Shown here: positions 28,601 through 37,877 of the stretch, in pieces
Layout: every line of letters starts with the position of its first letter
How positions within the stretch are numbered: position 1 is the stretch's first letter
From: an uncultured Ruegeria sp.
Lineage (GTDB): Bacteria; Pseudomonadota; Alphaproteobacteria; Rhodobacterales; Rhodobacteraceae
NCBI RefSeq assembly: GCF_947500045.1
Contig: NZ_CANMQQ010000001.1
Coordinates: 124,001-188,000 of the forward strand
Reading direction: 5' to 3'
Length of the DNA: 64,000 nt
Program-made: the position numbers and the translations under genes
Notes under the pieces: model-generated
Told to the model about the DNA's origin: nothing
The model's input: only the letters and a program-made list of their open reading frames with translations
Databases searched by the model: none

Positions 28601-29728
28601 GTACAAGGCCGAAATCTGCGCCGCACCGATGGCCGTATCGCCACCGCTGACGGGAAGAACAACTTTGTCACCATCCGGTGGCGTGATGCGGCCTTGCAGG
28701 GCGACCAGTTCCAACACACCGCCCGAGGCAAGGCTCACCTCGCTCTTAAGCTCCAGCGCTTCTGAGGTCAGTTCGATATCCGAAATATCCAGCGCACCGT
28801 CAGGATAGGTTCGCCCGTCGACGTAAATCCGTGTGTCAGTGCCAAAGAACGTGTCCATCTCTTTGGCTAGAAACGGCGTCAGATCACCTCCGACATCTGC
28901 GGTAAAGGCGATGCCGTCTGATGCGGTGCCGTTTTCCTCGGCGGTGCGCAGCCGGACCTGGCCGGACACCCGAATCTGCTGATCACTGCTCAGCCCGATA
29001 TCCGCATTGAAATCCGTTACCGGGCCTGAGCCTTTGGCCGTCAGCTCAAGTGGTGGGGCATCGGGAATGGACAAGGCCGTTGCGATCAACCCACCCGAGG
29101 CTTCGGCGACAGTCAGGTCCAGATCAATCTGACGACTGTTGTTTTGAAATCCTGCTTTGAGGTCAATCGTGTCCCCCGCGCGATCCAACCGGTCGATATC
29201 CAACAAAGTATCCAGCGTGCCGTCTGCCAAAGACAGGTTCCCATTCACGGCAAGGTTGGCAGCGACGCCGATCAGGGGCTCACCCAGCGACAGGTCATCG
29301 ATCCGAAGCTCTCCGATTTCGATGGAAACCGGAAGCTCAGGAAGCTGAAAGGGTTGGGTTTCGGCTGAGGGGGGCGGCGTATCCTTGGTTGTCGTGCCCG
29401 GCGCGCGGGCGATGTCGATTTCCTGCGCGGACAGCGTGTTGACCGAGAACCGACCACGCAGCAGCGCCAGCCTGTTCCAATCCAGCTCGGCATTCTTGAC
29501 AGTAAGCCAGACGCCTTCGTCATCGGCGACGGTGATTTCCTGAATTGTAGCGCGCGAACTCAGGGCACCTTCCAGACCGATCACCCGGACATTCTGATCA
29601 TCGCCCGACAAGGTATCTTGCAGGAACTGTTCGATCATGCTGCCGCCCTCGTCCTGAGCGGTTGCTGCGACGGGCACAGTGATCGCCGCTGAACTCAGCA
29701 ATAGGGGATATATAATGCGACGCATCAA
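25643..29728 (-). CDS. tamB: Translocation and assembly module protein TamB
   Basis: TamB spans the periplasm from inner membrane to TamA and helps place proteins or lipids in the outer membrane. The 1361-residue product begins with a hydrophobic export segment, then a very long beta-rich region with repeated strands of the form DLSLFSGLAGRDLAG (three near-copies at about residues 600-770), and a C-terminal TamB (DUF490) domain with VRGRGVNAELGGRI, RLALTKGLVTLQGDLTPY and the end GIFFERDY. The start overlaps the tamA stop by 4 nt, so the pair is translationally coupled. Confidence 0.94.
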   Translation of the reverse strand: MMRRIIYPLLLSSAAITVPVAATAQDEGGSMIEQFLQDTLSGDDQNVRVIGLEGALSSRATIQEITVADDEGVWLTVKNAELDWNRLALLRGRFSVNTLSAQEIDIARAPGTTTKDTPPPSAETQPFQLPELPVSIEIGELRIDDLSLGEPLIGVAANLAVNGNLSLADGTLDTLLDIDRLDRAGDTIDLKAGFQNNSRQIDLDLTVAEASGGLIATALSIPDAPPLELTAKGSGPVTDFNADIGLSSDQQIRVSGQVRLRTAEENGTASDGIAFTADVGGDLTPFLAKEMDTFFGTDTRIYVDGRTYPDGALDISDIELTSEALELKSEVSLASGGVLELVALQGRITPPDGDKVVLPVSGGDTAIGAAQISALYNTANGNLWDLNLTTNKVETPNLNLDHARISGQGTLDQTDGLSIGGDLQAVLDGIDLTDTALNAAVGDQITLDGKFDYGSDQSLQLNDFEVVGSDYTLDADALISGLASGLQVDGSALLQATDLSRFSDLAQLQLGGAASIQIKGKGSPLERSFDGKVTVNGRDLVTGRDDIDPLITGETEIVLDAERGTDGLSIRAFTIDGDALSAQASGTVTTPNGNLTIDGQASVNAPDLAVFSGIAKRDLAGTLQARLDGKGTVQTLEFDGQASVIGTNIQTGMSEFDPLLKGRTSINLDGAHSGDQITIRSATIKNAALTAEIGATIDDPTGNIAVDGSAKVNAPDLSLFSGLAGRDLAGSINADITGRAAQASKTFDIIGKLSADDLGTGIQAVDALVQGRTTFDVDAANDDQGLNIRTFRLQGTALTADASGRLDRDAGGLDFSAMLDDIGRLSSTLSGPLKLDGNVAPTASGLEGNARLQGPDSSYANLSGSVETSGIADLEFEARLNKLERLVPDFPGTVSASGTARRDAGTWTIDAKADGPAQINTTVAGTFDESSGQADLKMQGGVNIGIANTFISPNNLAGTARFDLALKGAPALNALSGSISTSGASMALPEVGQTITDIGGSVNIAQSRATIALQGGLRAGGGFTVNGPIDLTPPFNTQITTALNNLVLTDKLLYETTLNGQIALTGALAGNSALAGQINFGETNINLAAAAGAVGAAPIPTIDHLNESRAGFVTRERANLVETEDKAKSNSRMSLDIGLLAPKAVFVRGRGVNAELGGRIQIGGSTTSVVPSGQIELIRGNIDILGRRLALTKGLVTLQGDLTPYIEFESSSSTSDGTATIEIAGPLDSPEVNVFSDPERPTEEALAMLLFGNRFSELSPFVIAQMAASLAQLSGAGGDATKGVREATGLDTVDLGATEGGGGSLGAGAYLSDNLYTDFTVNTEGDTEVNLNLDVTDSFTVRGTVDGRGETGLGIFFERDY

Positions 29729-31530
29729 AAGGCCTGCCCGATCCCAAGGTAGAATTGCAGCCCGTCCCCTGTATCGCCCTGAACCGGTACAGCCAAGTCA
29801 AAGCGCAAGGGGCCGAAGCCACCCAGATCATACCGAATGCCAAGCCCCGCGCCAGAATGCTCTTCCGCGCCACTGCCTATGAATGAAGACGTGTCGACCA
29901 CACCATAATCGTAGAATCCAACCAATGAGATTGTGTCGGTGACCTTTCCGCGTACTTCAGCCGACAATCCCAGGAAGGACTTGCCACCTGCGACACCATC
30001 TCCGACGGGAATGCCGAGACTTTCAAAAGGCTGTCCGCGTACGGTTCCCGCGCCACCCGAGAAGAACAGAAAGTCAGGGGTAACGCCGTCTGGTGGTGGC
30101 CCAAGGACAGATCCCAGCTGAACACGTCCGGCCAGCACCAGCCGGCCACCTGTGCCCAGATCGTTATAGGCGCGCCCGTCGAAGAACATCCTCAGCCCGG
30201 TATCCGTGCCGGAAAGCCCGACAAAAGGCATCACCTGCGAATCTAGATAATATCCCCGGGTAGCGCTAACCTTGCTGTCCCGCTCATCCCATTCTGATCG
30301 GAAGGGCAGGATAAAGTATCGAAACTTGCGCCCATCACCATATGCATCATCTGCGTCCGACCATTGGAAACCGGCTGAGGCTTCGGCATAAAGCCGGTCC
30401 GAGAAGGTGCGGCGCGCACCATAGGCTAGCGAGGCGACCGAGACGTTATAGTTCTCGGTGTTGCGCCGTTCGAGAAGGGCGCTCCAGAAGGTATTGTCAT
30501 CGGGGCCAAGCCGGTCAGGTTGATCCAGACGCAGGCCAATGCGGCCGTCGATATCCTCGGCCCCGCCTATGTTGCGGATGGCGGCTTCGAACCGTAGCCG
30601 CTCGGCCCGACGGAACACGTTCCGATGGGTCCATGTGGCGGTCACGTCTACCCCATCGCGCGAAGCGATCTCGGCGCCGAAGGTCAGTCGGCGCGGTGGC
30701 AGGTCTTCGAAAGTCGCGTCAAAATCCAGCGTGCCATCGGGGTTTGGCTCATCATGTTCCTTGAGCGAGACCGTGCTGAACGTGCCCGTGCGCCGCAGCC
30801 GGGTTCCAACCTTTTGCACCTGTTCCGGAGAGTAAACTTCACCCGAGGGGAACCCCGCTATTTTTTCGATCGACCTATGACGGACATTCGTATCGCCTTG
30901 GATGATCATCTTTCCGAACTGCAACCTTGGCCCTGGGGCCAGATCAATCGTGGCGTCCAACCGCGCCTGCGCGTGACGCGCGATCACTTTTTGATCTTCC
31001 ACCTCTGCTTTGGCGTGGCCGGTGTTGCGCCAGCCCTGTACACCAGCAGAGGCTGCCTGTTGTATTGCCCCTGTCGTGGCAGTTTTGCCCGTGGCAAACT
31101 CTTCGGGCAATTCGGTGTCCGGCGCCAGCGGTTGTACGACTGCCGTCCCAAACTTGAACTTCCGTCCTGGTGTCACCAGAATCGTTGCCCGCTTGAACTG
31201 GGCAGGAACATTCAACGAGTTGATTTTCGCGGCTTCCTGCCCGTCCAGTTTGATGCTGACAACGGGGCTGAAATAGCCTTCGTCATACATGATCTGAACG
31301 ATAGTGCGGTAATCGGAAAGAGCCGCGGATAGGATTTCCAGTGATGTATCCAACCCGCGCGATTCTGAGGTAAAGACTGATGAGGTCTCCTCCAGCCTAT
31401 CCACCAGGTCTTCGGATGCACCAGGGGCGGACAGTGTGGTTTCCAGCGCAATTGCGAGATTGGGAGCAAGGGCAATCAGCGCGCCAAAAAGCCAGCATCT
31501 CAGAACGCCGCGCGGTCTGCTCCCTGTCAT
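29725..31530 (-). CDS. tamA: Outer-membrane assembly protein TamA (BamA/Omp85 family)
   Basis: The 601-residue product has a signal peptide (ending near AIA-LET), POTRA-like domains (about residues 60-265, with QGDTNVRHRSIEKIAGF and GEVYSPEQVQKV), and a C-terminal 16-strand Omp85 barrel. The VRGQPFESLGIP segment is the conserved VRGY/F loop that sits inside the barrel, and the protein ends in Phe, as outer-membrane barrels usually do. It is the first gene of the tamAB operon. The 153 nt upstream, before puuD, hold no feature I can name. Confidence 0.94.
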   Translation of the reverse strand: MTGSRPRGVLRCWLFGALIALAPNLAIALETTLSAPGASEDLVDRLEETSSVFTSESRGLDTSLEILSAALSDYRTIVQIMYDEGYFSPVVSIKLDGQEAAKINSLNVPAQFKRATILVTPGRKFKFGTAVVQPLAPDTELPEEFATGKTATTGAIQQAASAGVQGWRNTGHAKAEVEDQKVIARHAQARLDATIDLAPGPRLQFGKMIIQGDTNVRHRSIEKIAGFPSGEVYSPEQVQKVGTRLRRTGTFSTVSLKEHDEPNPDGTLDFDATFEDLPPRRLTFGAEIASRDGVDVTATWTHRNVFRRAERLRFEAAIRNIGGAEDIDGRIGLRLDQPDRLGPDDNTFWSALLERRNTENYNVSVASLAYGARRTFSDRLYAEASAGFQWSDADDAYGDGRKFRYFILPFRSEWDERDSKVSATRGYYLDSQVMPFVGLSGTDTGLRMFFDGRAYNDLGTGGRLVLAGRVQLGSVLGPPPDGVTPDFLFFSGGAGTVRGQPFESLGIPVGDGVAGGKSFLGLSAEVRGKVTDTISLVGFYDYGVVDTSSFIGSGAEEHSGAGLGIRYDLGGFGPLRFDLAVPVQGDTGDGLQFYLGIGQAF

Positions 31531-31683
31531 TGTCTGGCTCCAACTGCCCCAAGTCGAAATCGCTATGGCCGCGATACAAAAAGAATGCGGCTTGTTGAAT
31601 TCATTTAGAGCATTTGGCAGCGCGAAGGGAAAGAACTAAACCAAGTTCAGACGCTTTTATTAACTAACCCACAGCCCAAATCA

Positions 31684-32907
31684 CTACAGATCGGCATTCC
31701 GGAACCAACGGATGATCGCGACCCGATCTTCGGGTTCCATATAGGTGACGTTCGCGGGCGGCATGGCGTGGGTAACACCGGACTGCAGGTAGATCTGCTG
31801 TGCATTGCGCGCGATGTCGGCTTCGGTTTCTAGTAACACGCCTTTGGGTGCCCATCGGATGCCTTCCCAAACAGGCTCGCGTGCGTGGCACATGGAACAG
31901 CGGCCCAGCACGATGTCATGCGCTTCTTCAAACCCGTCAGCCGCCGCGAATTTTTGTTCATAGGGTGTCAATTGCTGTGCTTCGGCCTCTTCCAGCGGGT
32001 CGTGCAGCGAGGCGGTCGACAGCCACATGATGGTGATGAACAGCAACGCCGTCACCAGCCAGGTCCAGGTTGGATTACCTGCACGGGCGTGCAGCGTGTT
32101 GAAATAATGCCGGATTGTGACACCCATCAGAAAGACCAGCGCGGCAATGATCCAGTTGTATTCGGTGGCAAATGCCAGCGGGTAGTGGTTCGACAACATC
32201 AAGAACAAAACTGGCAAGGTCAGATAGTTGTTATGAGTCGAACGCAGCTTGGCGATTTTGCCGTATTTCGGATCAGGGGTGCGCCCATTCTTCAGGTCAT
32301 CCACGACGATGCGCTGGTTTGGCATGATGATGAAGAACACATTTGCCGTCATGATCGTGGCGGTAAATGCGCCCAGATGCAGCATCATCGCGCGGCCAGT
32401 GAAGATTTGATTGTAGCCCCAGCCCATTACGACGAGCAGCACGAATAGCAGGACCATCAGCAGCGTCGGGCGTTCACCAAGGCCCGATTTGCACAGGTAG
32501 TCATAAATGAGCCAGCCAATGGTCAGCGAGGCCGCCGAGATCAGAATGCCCTGCCACAGCGCCAGATCAGCTTTCTGTGCATCAATCAGATAAAGTTCGC
32601 CCCCGACCCAGTAGACGATCATCAATAGTGCCGCGCCGCTCAGCCATGTTGCGTAGCTCTCCCATTTAAACCAGGTCAGATGGTCCGGCATCCGTTCTGG
32701 TGCGACCAGATATTTTTGGATGTGATAAAAGCCCCCGCCGTGGACCTGCCATTCTTCGCCGTCTGCAGGTCCGGGAATGTCGCGGTTCAATCCAAGGTCT
32801 AACGCTATGAAATAAAAGGATGATCCGATCCAGGCGATGGCCGTGATGACATGCAGCCAACGCACGGCAAATGCGATCCAGTCCCAGAACACGGCGAAGT
32901 CGTACAT
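31684..32907 (-). CDS. puuD: Urate hydroxylase PuuD, membrane protein with C-terminal cytochrome c
   Basis: PuuD oxidises urate to 5-hydroxyisourate and passes electrons to the respiratory chain instead of O2. The 407-residue product starts with membrane helices containing conserved His (FAVRWLHVITAIAWIGSSFY), has about eight helices in total, and ends in a cytochrome c domain with the heme motif CSMCH near residue 345 and a Met ligand candidate in THAMPPANVTYM. It is divergent from a LysR gene. The AT-rich region between them has a TTGACA on the minus strand that may be its -35. Confidence 0.93.
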   Translation of the reverse strand: MYDFAVFWDWIAFAVRWLHVITAIAWIGSSFYFIALDLGLNRDIPGPADGEEWQVHGGGFYHIQKYLVAPERMPDHLTWFKWESYATWLSGAALLMIVYWVGGELYLIDAQKADLALWQGILISAASLTIGWLIYDYLCKSGLGERPTLLMVLLFVLLVVMGWGYNQIFTGRAMMLHLGAFTATIMTANVFFIIMPNQRIVVDDLKNGRTPDPKYGKIAKLRSTHNNYLTLPVLFLMLSNHYPLAFATEYNWIIAALVFLMGVTIRHYFNTLHARAGNPTWTWLVTALLFITIMWLSTASLHDPLEEAEAQQLTPYEQKFAAADGFEEAHDIVLGRCSMCHAREPVWEGIRWAPKGVLLETEADIARNAQQIYLQSGVTHAMPPANVTYMEPEDRVAIIRWFRNADL

Positions 32908-33004
32908 CGATTAGGTCTCCGATTGCTTGCTTGCCACACTAGGCAAACGGGCTTTTCTTCGGTATTCCCGTATATTGTCAAACTGTATCAAAAAAAACGA
33001 TAAG

Positions 33005-33919
33005 ATGTCCTATCTCGACAACATTCGCACCTTCGTCCGGGTTTATGATCTCGGCAGTATGTCTGCCGCAGGCCGTGATATGCGGATTTCGCCTGCGGTG
33101 ACGTCGGCACGGATTTCGCAGCTAGAAGATCATCTGGGGGTGCGCCTGTTTCAGCGAACGACGCGCAACCTGACCCCAACCGAGCAGGGACGGGCGTTCT
33201 ACCCCGGTGCGGTTGCGGTTCTGGATGCGGTTGATGAAGCCGAAGCACAGGTGACGCATTTGACAGAAGCGCCCCGCGGATCGCTGTTTGTAGCGGCACC
33301 ATTGGGGGTTGGGCGCCGTTTGCTGGCGCCCCATGTGCCTGATTTTCTGTCAGAATATCCAGAAATCGATGTACGACTTAGGTTGACGGACCGATCCGTG
33401 GATCTGACCACCGAAGGGCTGGATCTGGCGTTCTTCATCGGTCAACCAGAGGATAGTACACTGCGCATCCGCAAGATCGCAGATTGCCAACGAGTGTTAT
33501 GCGCTGCCCCCGACTATGTGAAACGTCAGGGGATGCCGGAAACCGGTTCTGATCTGATTTCAGGCAAGCATGAGTGCTTGAACCTGCGCTTTCCCGGAGC
33601 GACGGAGTTTCAGTGGATGCTGGAAACATCCGACGGGCCGAAACGGTTTGCAGTCTCGGGTCGCTATGAATGTGACGACGGCGACGTGCTGACCGATTGG
33701 GCGTTGTCCGGACAGGGTATCGCCATGAAGCCGGTCTTTGAGGTGTCGGATCACCTGAAAGCAGGGCGACTGATCCCGGTGGTGACACAAACGCCCCCGG
33801 TTCCGGTGCAAATGGCGTGTCTATATACCCATCGTCGCCATCAGGACCCCAAGGCCCGGTTGTTCATGGATTTCATGATCGACCGGATCGGTAAAGTCGT
33901 CCGAAGCACCGAAACCTGA
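33005..33919 (+). CDS. LysR-family regulator, probably of purine catabolism
   Basis: The 304-residue product has a winged-helix domain (YLDNIRTFVRVYDLGSMSAAG, ISQLEDHLGVRLFQRTTRNL) and a ligand-binding domain of the CrgA-like group. Divergent placement next to puuD and between puuD and uraH suggests it controls the cluster. ATG 33005 fits the usual LysR start; the frame is open to 32927 without family similarity. The ribosome site is weak. Confidence 0.86.
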   Translation: MSYLDNIRTFVRVYDLGSMSAAGRDMRISPAVTSARISQLEDHLGVRLFQRTTRNLTPTEQGRAFYPGAVAVLDAVDEAEAQVTHLTEAPRGSLFVAAPLGVGRRLLAPHVPDFLSEYPEIDVRLRLTDRSVDLTTEGLDLAFFIGQPEDSTLRIRKIADCQRVLCAAPDYVKRQGMPETGSDLISGKHECLNLRFPGATEFQWMLETSDGPKRFAVSGRYECDDGDVLTDWALSGQGIAMKPVFEVSDHLKAGRLIPVVTQTPPVPVQMACLYTHRRHQDPKARLFMDFMIDRIGKVVRSTET

Positions 33920-33921
33920 AT

Positions 33922-34278
33922 CTAACTGCCCCTGTAGGTCGAATAGCCGTAAGCGGACAAAAGCAAGGGTACATGGTAGTGCGCGTCTGCATCGGACATG
34001 CCAAAGCGGATTGGAACCTGATCCAGAAACAGGGGGTCATCCCCGTCCTGACCGGTTGCGCGCAGGTAATCTCCGGCGAAGAAGATCAGCTCATATGTGC
34101 CGGTCTTAAAGTCTTCCTGCGGTAGGATCGGGCTGTTGGTGCGACCGTCCGCGTTTGTTTCCATCTCAACCATTTTCCGGTGAGAATTTCCCGACACTTT
34201 ATAAAGCGCAATTTTCAGCCCCTCGGCTGGGCAGCCGCGCGCGGTGTCCAGAACGTGAGTTGTCAGATAACCTGCCAA
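33922..34278 (-). CDS. uraH: 5-hydroxyisourate hydrolase
   Basis: UraH, a transthyretin-related enzyme, opens 5-hydroxyisourate to OHCU. The 118-residue product has all the family signatures: THVLDTARG with His 8 at the N-terminus, an internal NADGRT segment with Arg, AHYHVPLLLS, and the C-terminal YRGS that separates the enzyme from hormone-binding transthyretin. It converges on the LysR gene (2-nt gap) and is divergent from puuE-uraD. Confidence 0.96.
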   Translation of the reverse strand: MAGYLTTHVLDTARGCPAEGLKIALYKVSGNSHRKMVEMETNADGRTNSPILPQEDFKTGTYELIFFAGDYLRATGQDGDDPLFLDQVPIRFGMSDADAHYHVPLLLSAYGYSTYRGS

Positions 34279-34370
34279 GGGTCTCTCCTTTGTGTTTCTT
34301 TTGATGTGCCACAGACTGTGCCAAACCGCAAAACGGTTGAAATCCCGAAAGAACCGGAAACAGTGTTCGG

Positions 34371-34388
34371 ATTGATTTGATAATCAAT
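34371..34388 (+). promoter_or_regulatory. Perfect inverted repeat between uraH and puuE-uraD
   Basis: ATTGATT-tgat-AATCAAT has 7-bp perfect arms and sits in the 163-nt divergent region, 53 nt before the puuE-uraD start. Such a site suits a LysR- or GntR-type dimer controlling both directions. Confidence 0.5.
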
Positions 34389-34441
34389 GACACGTTTCTA
34401 AGGTAAAGCTGTCAAAACACCTAATTGGAATGGAATACATC

Positions 34442-35860
34442 ATGCAGCCGCCTCGCTACCCCCGCGATATGATCGGATACGGAGCTAACCCGCCTGATGC
34501 CGCATGGCCGGGCGGCGCGAAAGTGGCGGTGCAGATCGTGTTGAACTACGAAGAGGGCGGCGAAAACTGCGTTCTGCACGGGGATGCCGCGTCCGAGGCG
34601 TTTTTGTCCGAGATTGTGGGGGCCGCACAATGGCCGGGTCAACGCCATTGGAACATGGAATCAATCTATGAATACGGTTCGCGTGCCGGGTTCTGGCGTC
34701 TTCACCGGCTTATGAAGGACCTGCCGATCACTGTGTATGGTGTGGCAACCGCGTTGGCGCGCTCGCCGGATCAGGTGGCGGCGATGAAATCCGCAGGGTG
34801 GGAGATTGCAAGCCACGGCCTGAAATGGGTTGAACACAAGGATATGCCTGCGGAAGAAGAACGCGCCCAGATCGCTGAGGCGATCCGCCTGCATTCCGAA
34901 GTGGTCGGGGATCGCCCGCGCGGCTGGTACACCGGGCGCTGCTCGGACAACACCGTGCGTCTGGTCGCCGAAGAAGGCGGCTTTGACTATGTCGCCGATA
35001 CTTATGCAGATGATCTGCCCTATTGGATGCGAACCAATGGACGAGATCAGTTGATCGTACCGTATACGCTTGATTGTAACGACATGCGTTTTGCCACACC
35101 GCAGGGGTTCAACGCCGGGGATCAGTTCTATTCTTACCTGAAAGACAGTTTCGATGCGCTTTATGCAGAAGGCGAATGTGGTGCGCCCAAGATGCTTTCG
35201 ATTGGTCTGCATTGCCGCCTGATCGGACGTCCAGGGCGCGTCATGGCACTGAAGAGATTTCTGGATTACGCGCGCGGGTTTTCTGATGTGTGGTTTGCGA
35301 CGCGGCTGCAGATTGCACAACACTGGGCGCAAACGCATCCATCTGTTGCGCGCCCGCTGCCGTCGCAGATGGAACGTGACGAATTCGTTTCCACTTATGG
35401 CGGCATTTTCGAGCATTCGGAGTGGATCGCCGAACGTGCCTATGAACTTGAATTAGGCGCGGCGCATGACACAGCCGGCGGGCTGCACAACGCGCTTACG
35501 CGTATGTTCCGATCCGCCTCGGCCGAGGAACGGCTGGGCGTTCTGACAGCACACCCCGATCTTGCAGGCAAACTGGCGCAGGCCAAGCGATTGACACAAG
35601 AAAGCACAACTGAGCAGGCCTCGGCAGGGCTGGACGCGTTGACGGATGAGGAACGTGAAGCATTCACCGATCTGAATCAGCGCTACACAGATACATTCGG
35701 GTTCCCGTTCATCATCGCTGTGCGGGACTATGACAAGGCCTCGATCCTGCGTGCGTTTGAGCGGCGTATCGAACAGGATCGCGACACCGAATTCACCGAG
35801 GCCTGCCGACAGGTTGAAAGGATCGCCGAATTCCGACTGCGCGATGTGCTGCCATCATGA
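34442..35860 (+). CDS. puuE: Bifunctional allantoinase (PuuE) / OHCU decarboxylase (UraD)
   Basis: The 472-residue product is a fusion. Residues 1 to about 300 are a metal-independent PuuE allantoinase of the NodB polysaccharide-deacetylase fold (QPPRYPRDMIGYGANPPDA, GWYTGRCSDNTVRLVAEEGG, DGDAA-like start). Residues about 310-472 are UraD, with the catalytic His in LTAHPDLAGKLA and the FGFPFIIAVRDY segment. Together they turn OHCU into allantoin and then allantoate. ATG 34442 is preferred; ATG 34430 adds four residues. Overlaps allA by 4 nt. Confidence 0.93.
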   Translation: MQPPRYPRDMIGYGANPPDAAWPGGAKVAVQIVLNYEEGGENCVLHGDAASEAFLSEIVGAAQWPGQRHWNMESIYEYGSRAGFWRLHRLMKDLPITVYGVATALARSPDQVAAMKSAGWEIASHGLKWVEHKDMPAEEERAQIAEAIRLHSEVVGDRPRGWYTGRCSDNTVRLVAEEGGFDYVADTYADDLPYWMRTNGRDQLIVPYTLDCNDMRFATPQGFNAGDQFYSYLKDSFDALYAEGECGAPKMLSIGLHCRLIGRPGRVMALKRFLDYARGFSDVWFATRLQIAQHWAQTHPSVARPLPSQMERDEFVSTYGGIFEHSEWIAERAYELELGAAHDTAGGLHNALTRMFRSASAEERLGVLTAHPDLAGKLAQAKRLTQESTTEQASAGLDALTDEEREAFTDLNQRYTDTFGFPFIIAVRDYDKASILRAFERRIEQDRDTEFTEACRQVERIAEFRLRDVLPS

Positions 35861-36342
35861 CGCGGATCGTCGCAGAAACGATCTCGGCCGAAGCTTTTGC
35901 GCCTTTTGGCGATCTGATCGATATCACGGGCGCGCCCGATAAGATCATCAATCAGGGCCAATGCGGGCGTTATCATGACCGGGCGAAGCTGGATTTCGGA
36001 GATGCGCGCGCAGGTATCAGCCTGTTCAATGCCAACCCACGAGAATTGCCTTATCTGCTCGACATGGTCGAGCGTCATCCAGATGGCAGTCAGGCATTCA
36101 TTCCAATGACCCATCAACCGTTTTTGGTGGTCGTAGCCCCCGATGAAAGGGGGCAACCGGGCCAACCACGCGCCTTCATCACGAATCCCGGGCAGGCTGT
36201 GAATTATCATCGAGGCACCTGGCACGGGGTGCTGACCCCTATGCATGGGCCCGGCCTGTTCGCGGTCGTTGATCGGATCGGAGACGGACCGAACTTGGAA
36301 GAATACTGGTTCAGCACACCGTTCGAGGTTGTCGACCGCTGA
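35857..36342 (+). CDS. allA: Ureidoglycolate lyase
   Basis: AllA splits ureidoglycolate to glyoxylate and urea. The 161-residue cupin-like product has the family's EAFAPFGDLID start region, FIPMTHQPFLVVVAPD, and the YHRGTWHGVLTPM segment with metal- or substrate-binding His. It overlaps puuE-uraD by ATGA, and the permease gene follows after 67 nt, so the three are likely one operon. Confidence 0.94.
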   Translation: MTRIVAETISAEAFAPFGDLIDITGAPDKIINQGQCGRYHDRAKLDFGDARAGISLFNANPRELPYLLDMVERHPDGSQAFIPMTHQPFLVVVAPDERGQPGQPRAFITNPGQAVNYHRGTWHGVLTPMHGPGLFAVVDRIGDGPNLEEYWFSTPFEVVDR

Positions 36343-36409
36343 AACCATAAGTGAAGCCGCCAGAGAAACGGCAAGAACCCCATTGGATCTTAGGGAGGAC
36401 AATGAGATC

Positions 36410-37837
36410 ATGGCCGAAACTTCGATAGGAACCCCAGAACAGCTGCGGGATCCGAACTACACACCTGCCTTATACAAGGCGATACCGCTGGGCATTCAGC
36501 ATGTGCTGGCGATGTTCGTCTCAAACGTAACCCCGGCTATTATCGTGGCCGGAGCAGCCGGATTTGGATTTGGGTCAAATTCACCCGATTTTCCAGAACT
36601 GCTCTATCTGATCCAGATGTCGATGCTGTTCGCGGGGCTGGCGACTTTGCTGCAGACCGTAACGCTAGGTCCGGTCGGTGCTGCGCTGCCGATCGTTCAG
36701 GGAACAAGCTTTGCATTTCTGCCTATCATGATCCCACTGGTTGCCGGAAAAGGAGTGGATGCGCTTGCGGCACTGTTTGGCGGCGTGTTGATCGGCGGTC
36801 TCTTCCACGCGTTTCTTGGCCTGTTCATCGGGAAAATACGGTTTGCACTTCCGCCTCTGGTGACCGGGCTGGTTGTCACAATGATTGGTTTGGCGCTGGT
36901 CAAAGTGGGGATTCAATATGCGGCCGGGGGCGTACCCGCGATTGGTACCCCGGAATATGGATCGCTGCTCAACTGGTCGGCGGCGCTGGTTGTGGTCATC
37001 GTGACACTGGGGCTCAAGTTCTTTGCACGCGGCATGCTGTCGGTATCCGCTGTTCTGATCGGTTTGGCTGTTGGATATGTTTATGCCTTGATGGTCGGCA
37101 TGGTGACGTTTGAAGCGATTGGTACAAGCTGGTCGCGCGCTTCGGTCTTTGCGCTGCCGGTCCCTTTTAAATATGGCTTTGAATTCTCATTGGCCGCTGT
37201 GATCGGGTTTTGCCTGATGTCTTTCGTCTCGGCCATAGAGACGGTTGGCGATGTGTCGGGTATCACCAAAGGTGGTGCGGGTCGCGAGGCAACAGACAAG
37301 GAAATCGAAGGCGCAACATTTGCCGATGGTTTCGGAACCGCGATCGCAGGTCTGTTCGGCGGATTCCCCAACACGTCGTTCAGCCAGAATGTCGGGTTGA
37401 TTGCGATGACTGGTGTCATGAGCCGCCATGTGGTGACCTGTGGAGCCTTGTTCCTGATCCTATGTGGTCTGGTGCCAAAGGTCGGTGCGATCATTCGCAC
37501 AGTGCCCATCGAAGTGCTGGGCGGTGGTGTAATCGTCATGTTCGGTATGGTGGTCGCAGCGGGTATCTCGATGTTGTCGGATGTGGATTGGAACCGTCGC
37601 AACATGGTGATCTTTGCAATATCGCTGTCGATTGGTCTTGGACTGCAACTGGAGCCGGGCGCAGTTCAGCACTTGCCGGATACACTGCGCATCCTGATGA
37701 CCAGCGGTCTGTTGCCAGCAGCCCTGATTGCCATCGTGCTGAATCTGATTCTGCCGGAAGAACTGGCCGAAGAATCAACCGAAGAGGTTTCAGGCGGAAT
37801 GGCTGGTCATGGTGCCGGTAAGTTGCCCCACGATTGA
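36410..37837 (+). CDS. NCS2-family purine permease
   Basis: The 475-residue product is a membrane protein with about 14 helices of the nucleobase:cation symporter-2 family: IPLGIQHVLAMFVSNVTPAI near the start, the QGTSFAFLPIM substrate segment, and the FPNTSFSQNVGLIAMTGVMSR signature. Context points to urate or xanthine uptake; the exact substrate is inferred. ATG 36410 follows AGGGAGGACAATGAGATC. It ends the plus-strand purine operon and converges on the dehydrogenase gene. Confidence 0.93.
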   Translation: MAETSIGTPEQLRDPNYTPALYKAIPLGIQHVLAMFVSNVTPAIIVAGAAGFGFGSNSPDFPELLYLIQMSMLFAGLATLLQTVTLGPVGAALPIVQGTSFAFLPIMIPLVAGKGVDALAALFGGVLIGGLFHAFLGLFIGKIRFALPPLVTGLVVTMIGLALVKVGIQYAAGGVPAIGTPEYGSLLNWSAALVVVIVTLGLKFFARGMLSVSAVLIGLAVGYVYALMVGMVTFEAIGTSWSRASVFALPVPFKYGFEFSLAAVIGFCLMSFVSAIETVGDVSGITKGGAGREATDKEIEGATFADGFGTAIAGLFGGFPNTSFSQNVGLIAMTGVMSRHVVTCGALFLILCGLVPKVGAIIRTVPIEVLGGGVIVMFGMVVAAGISMLSDVDWNRRNMVIFAISLSIGLGLQLEPGAVQHLPDTLRILMTSGLLPAALIAIVLNLILPEELAEESTEEVSGGMAGHGAGKLPHD

Positions 37838-37877
37838 GGATCGCAAGCATCCCCGCAGCGCGACTGTGCGCTGCGGG

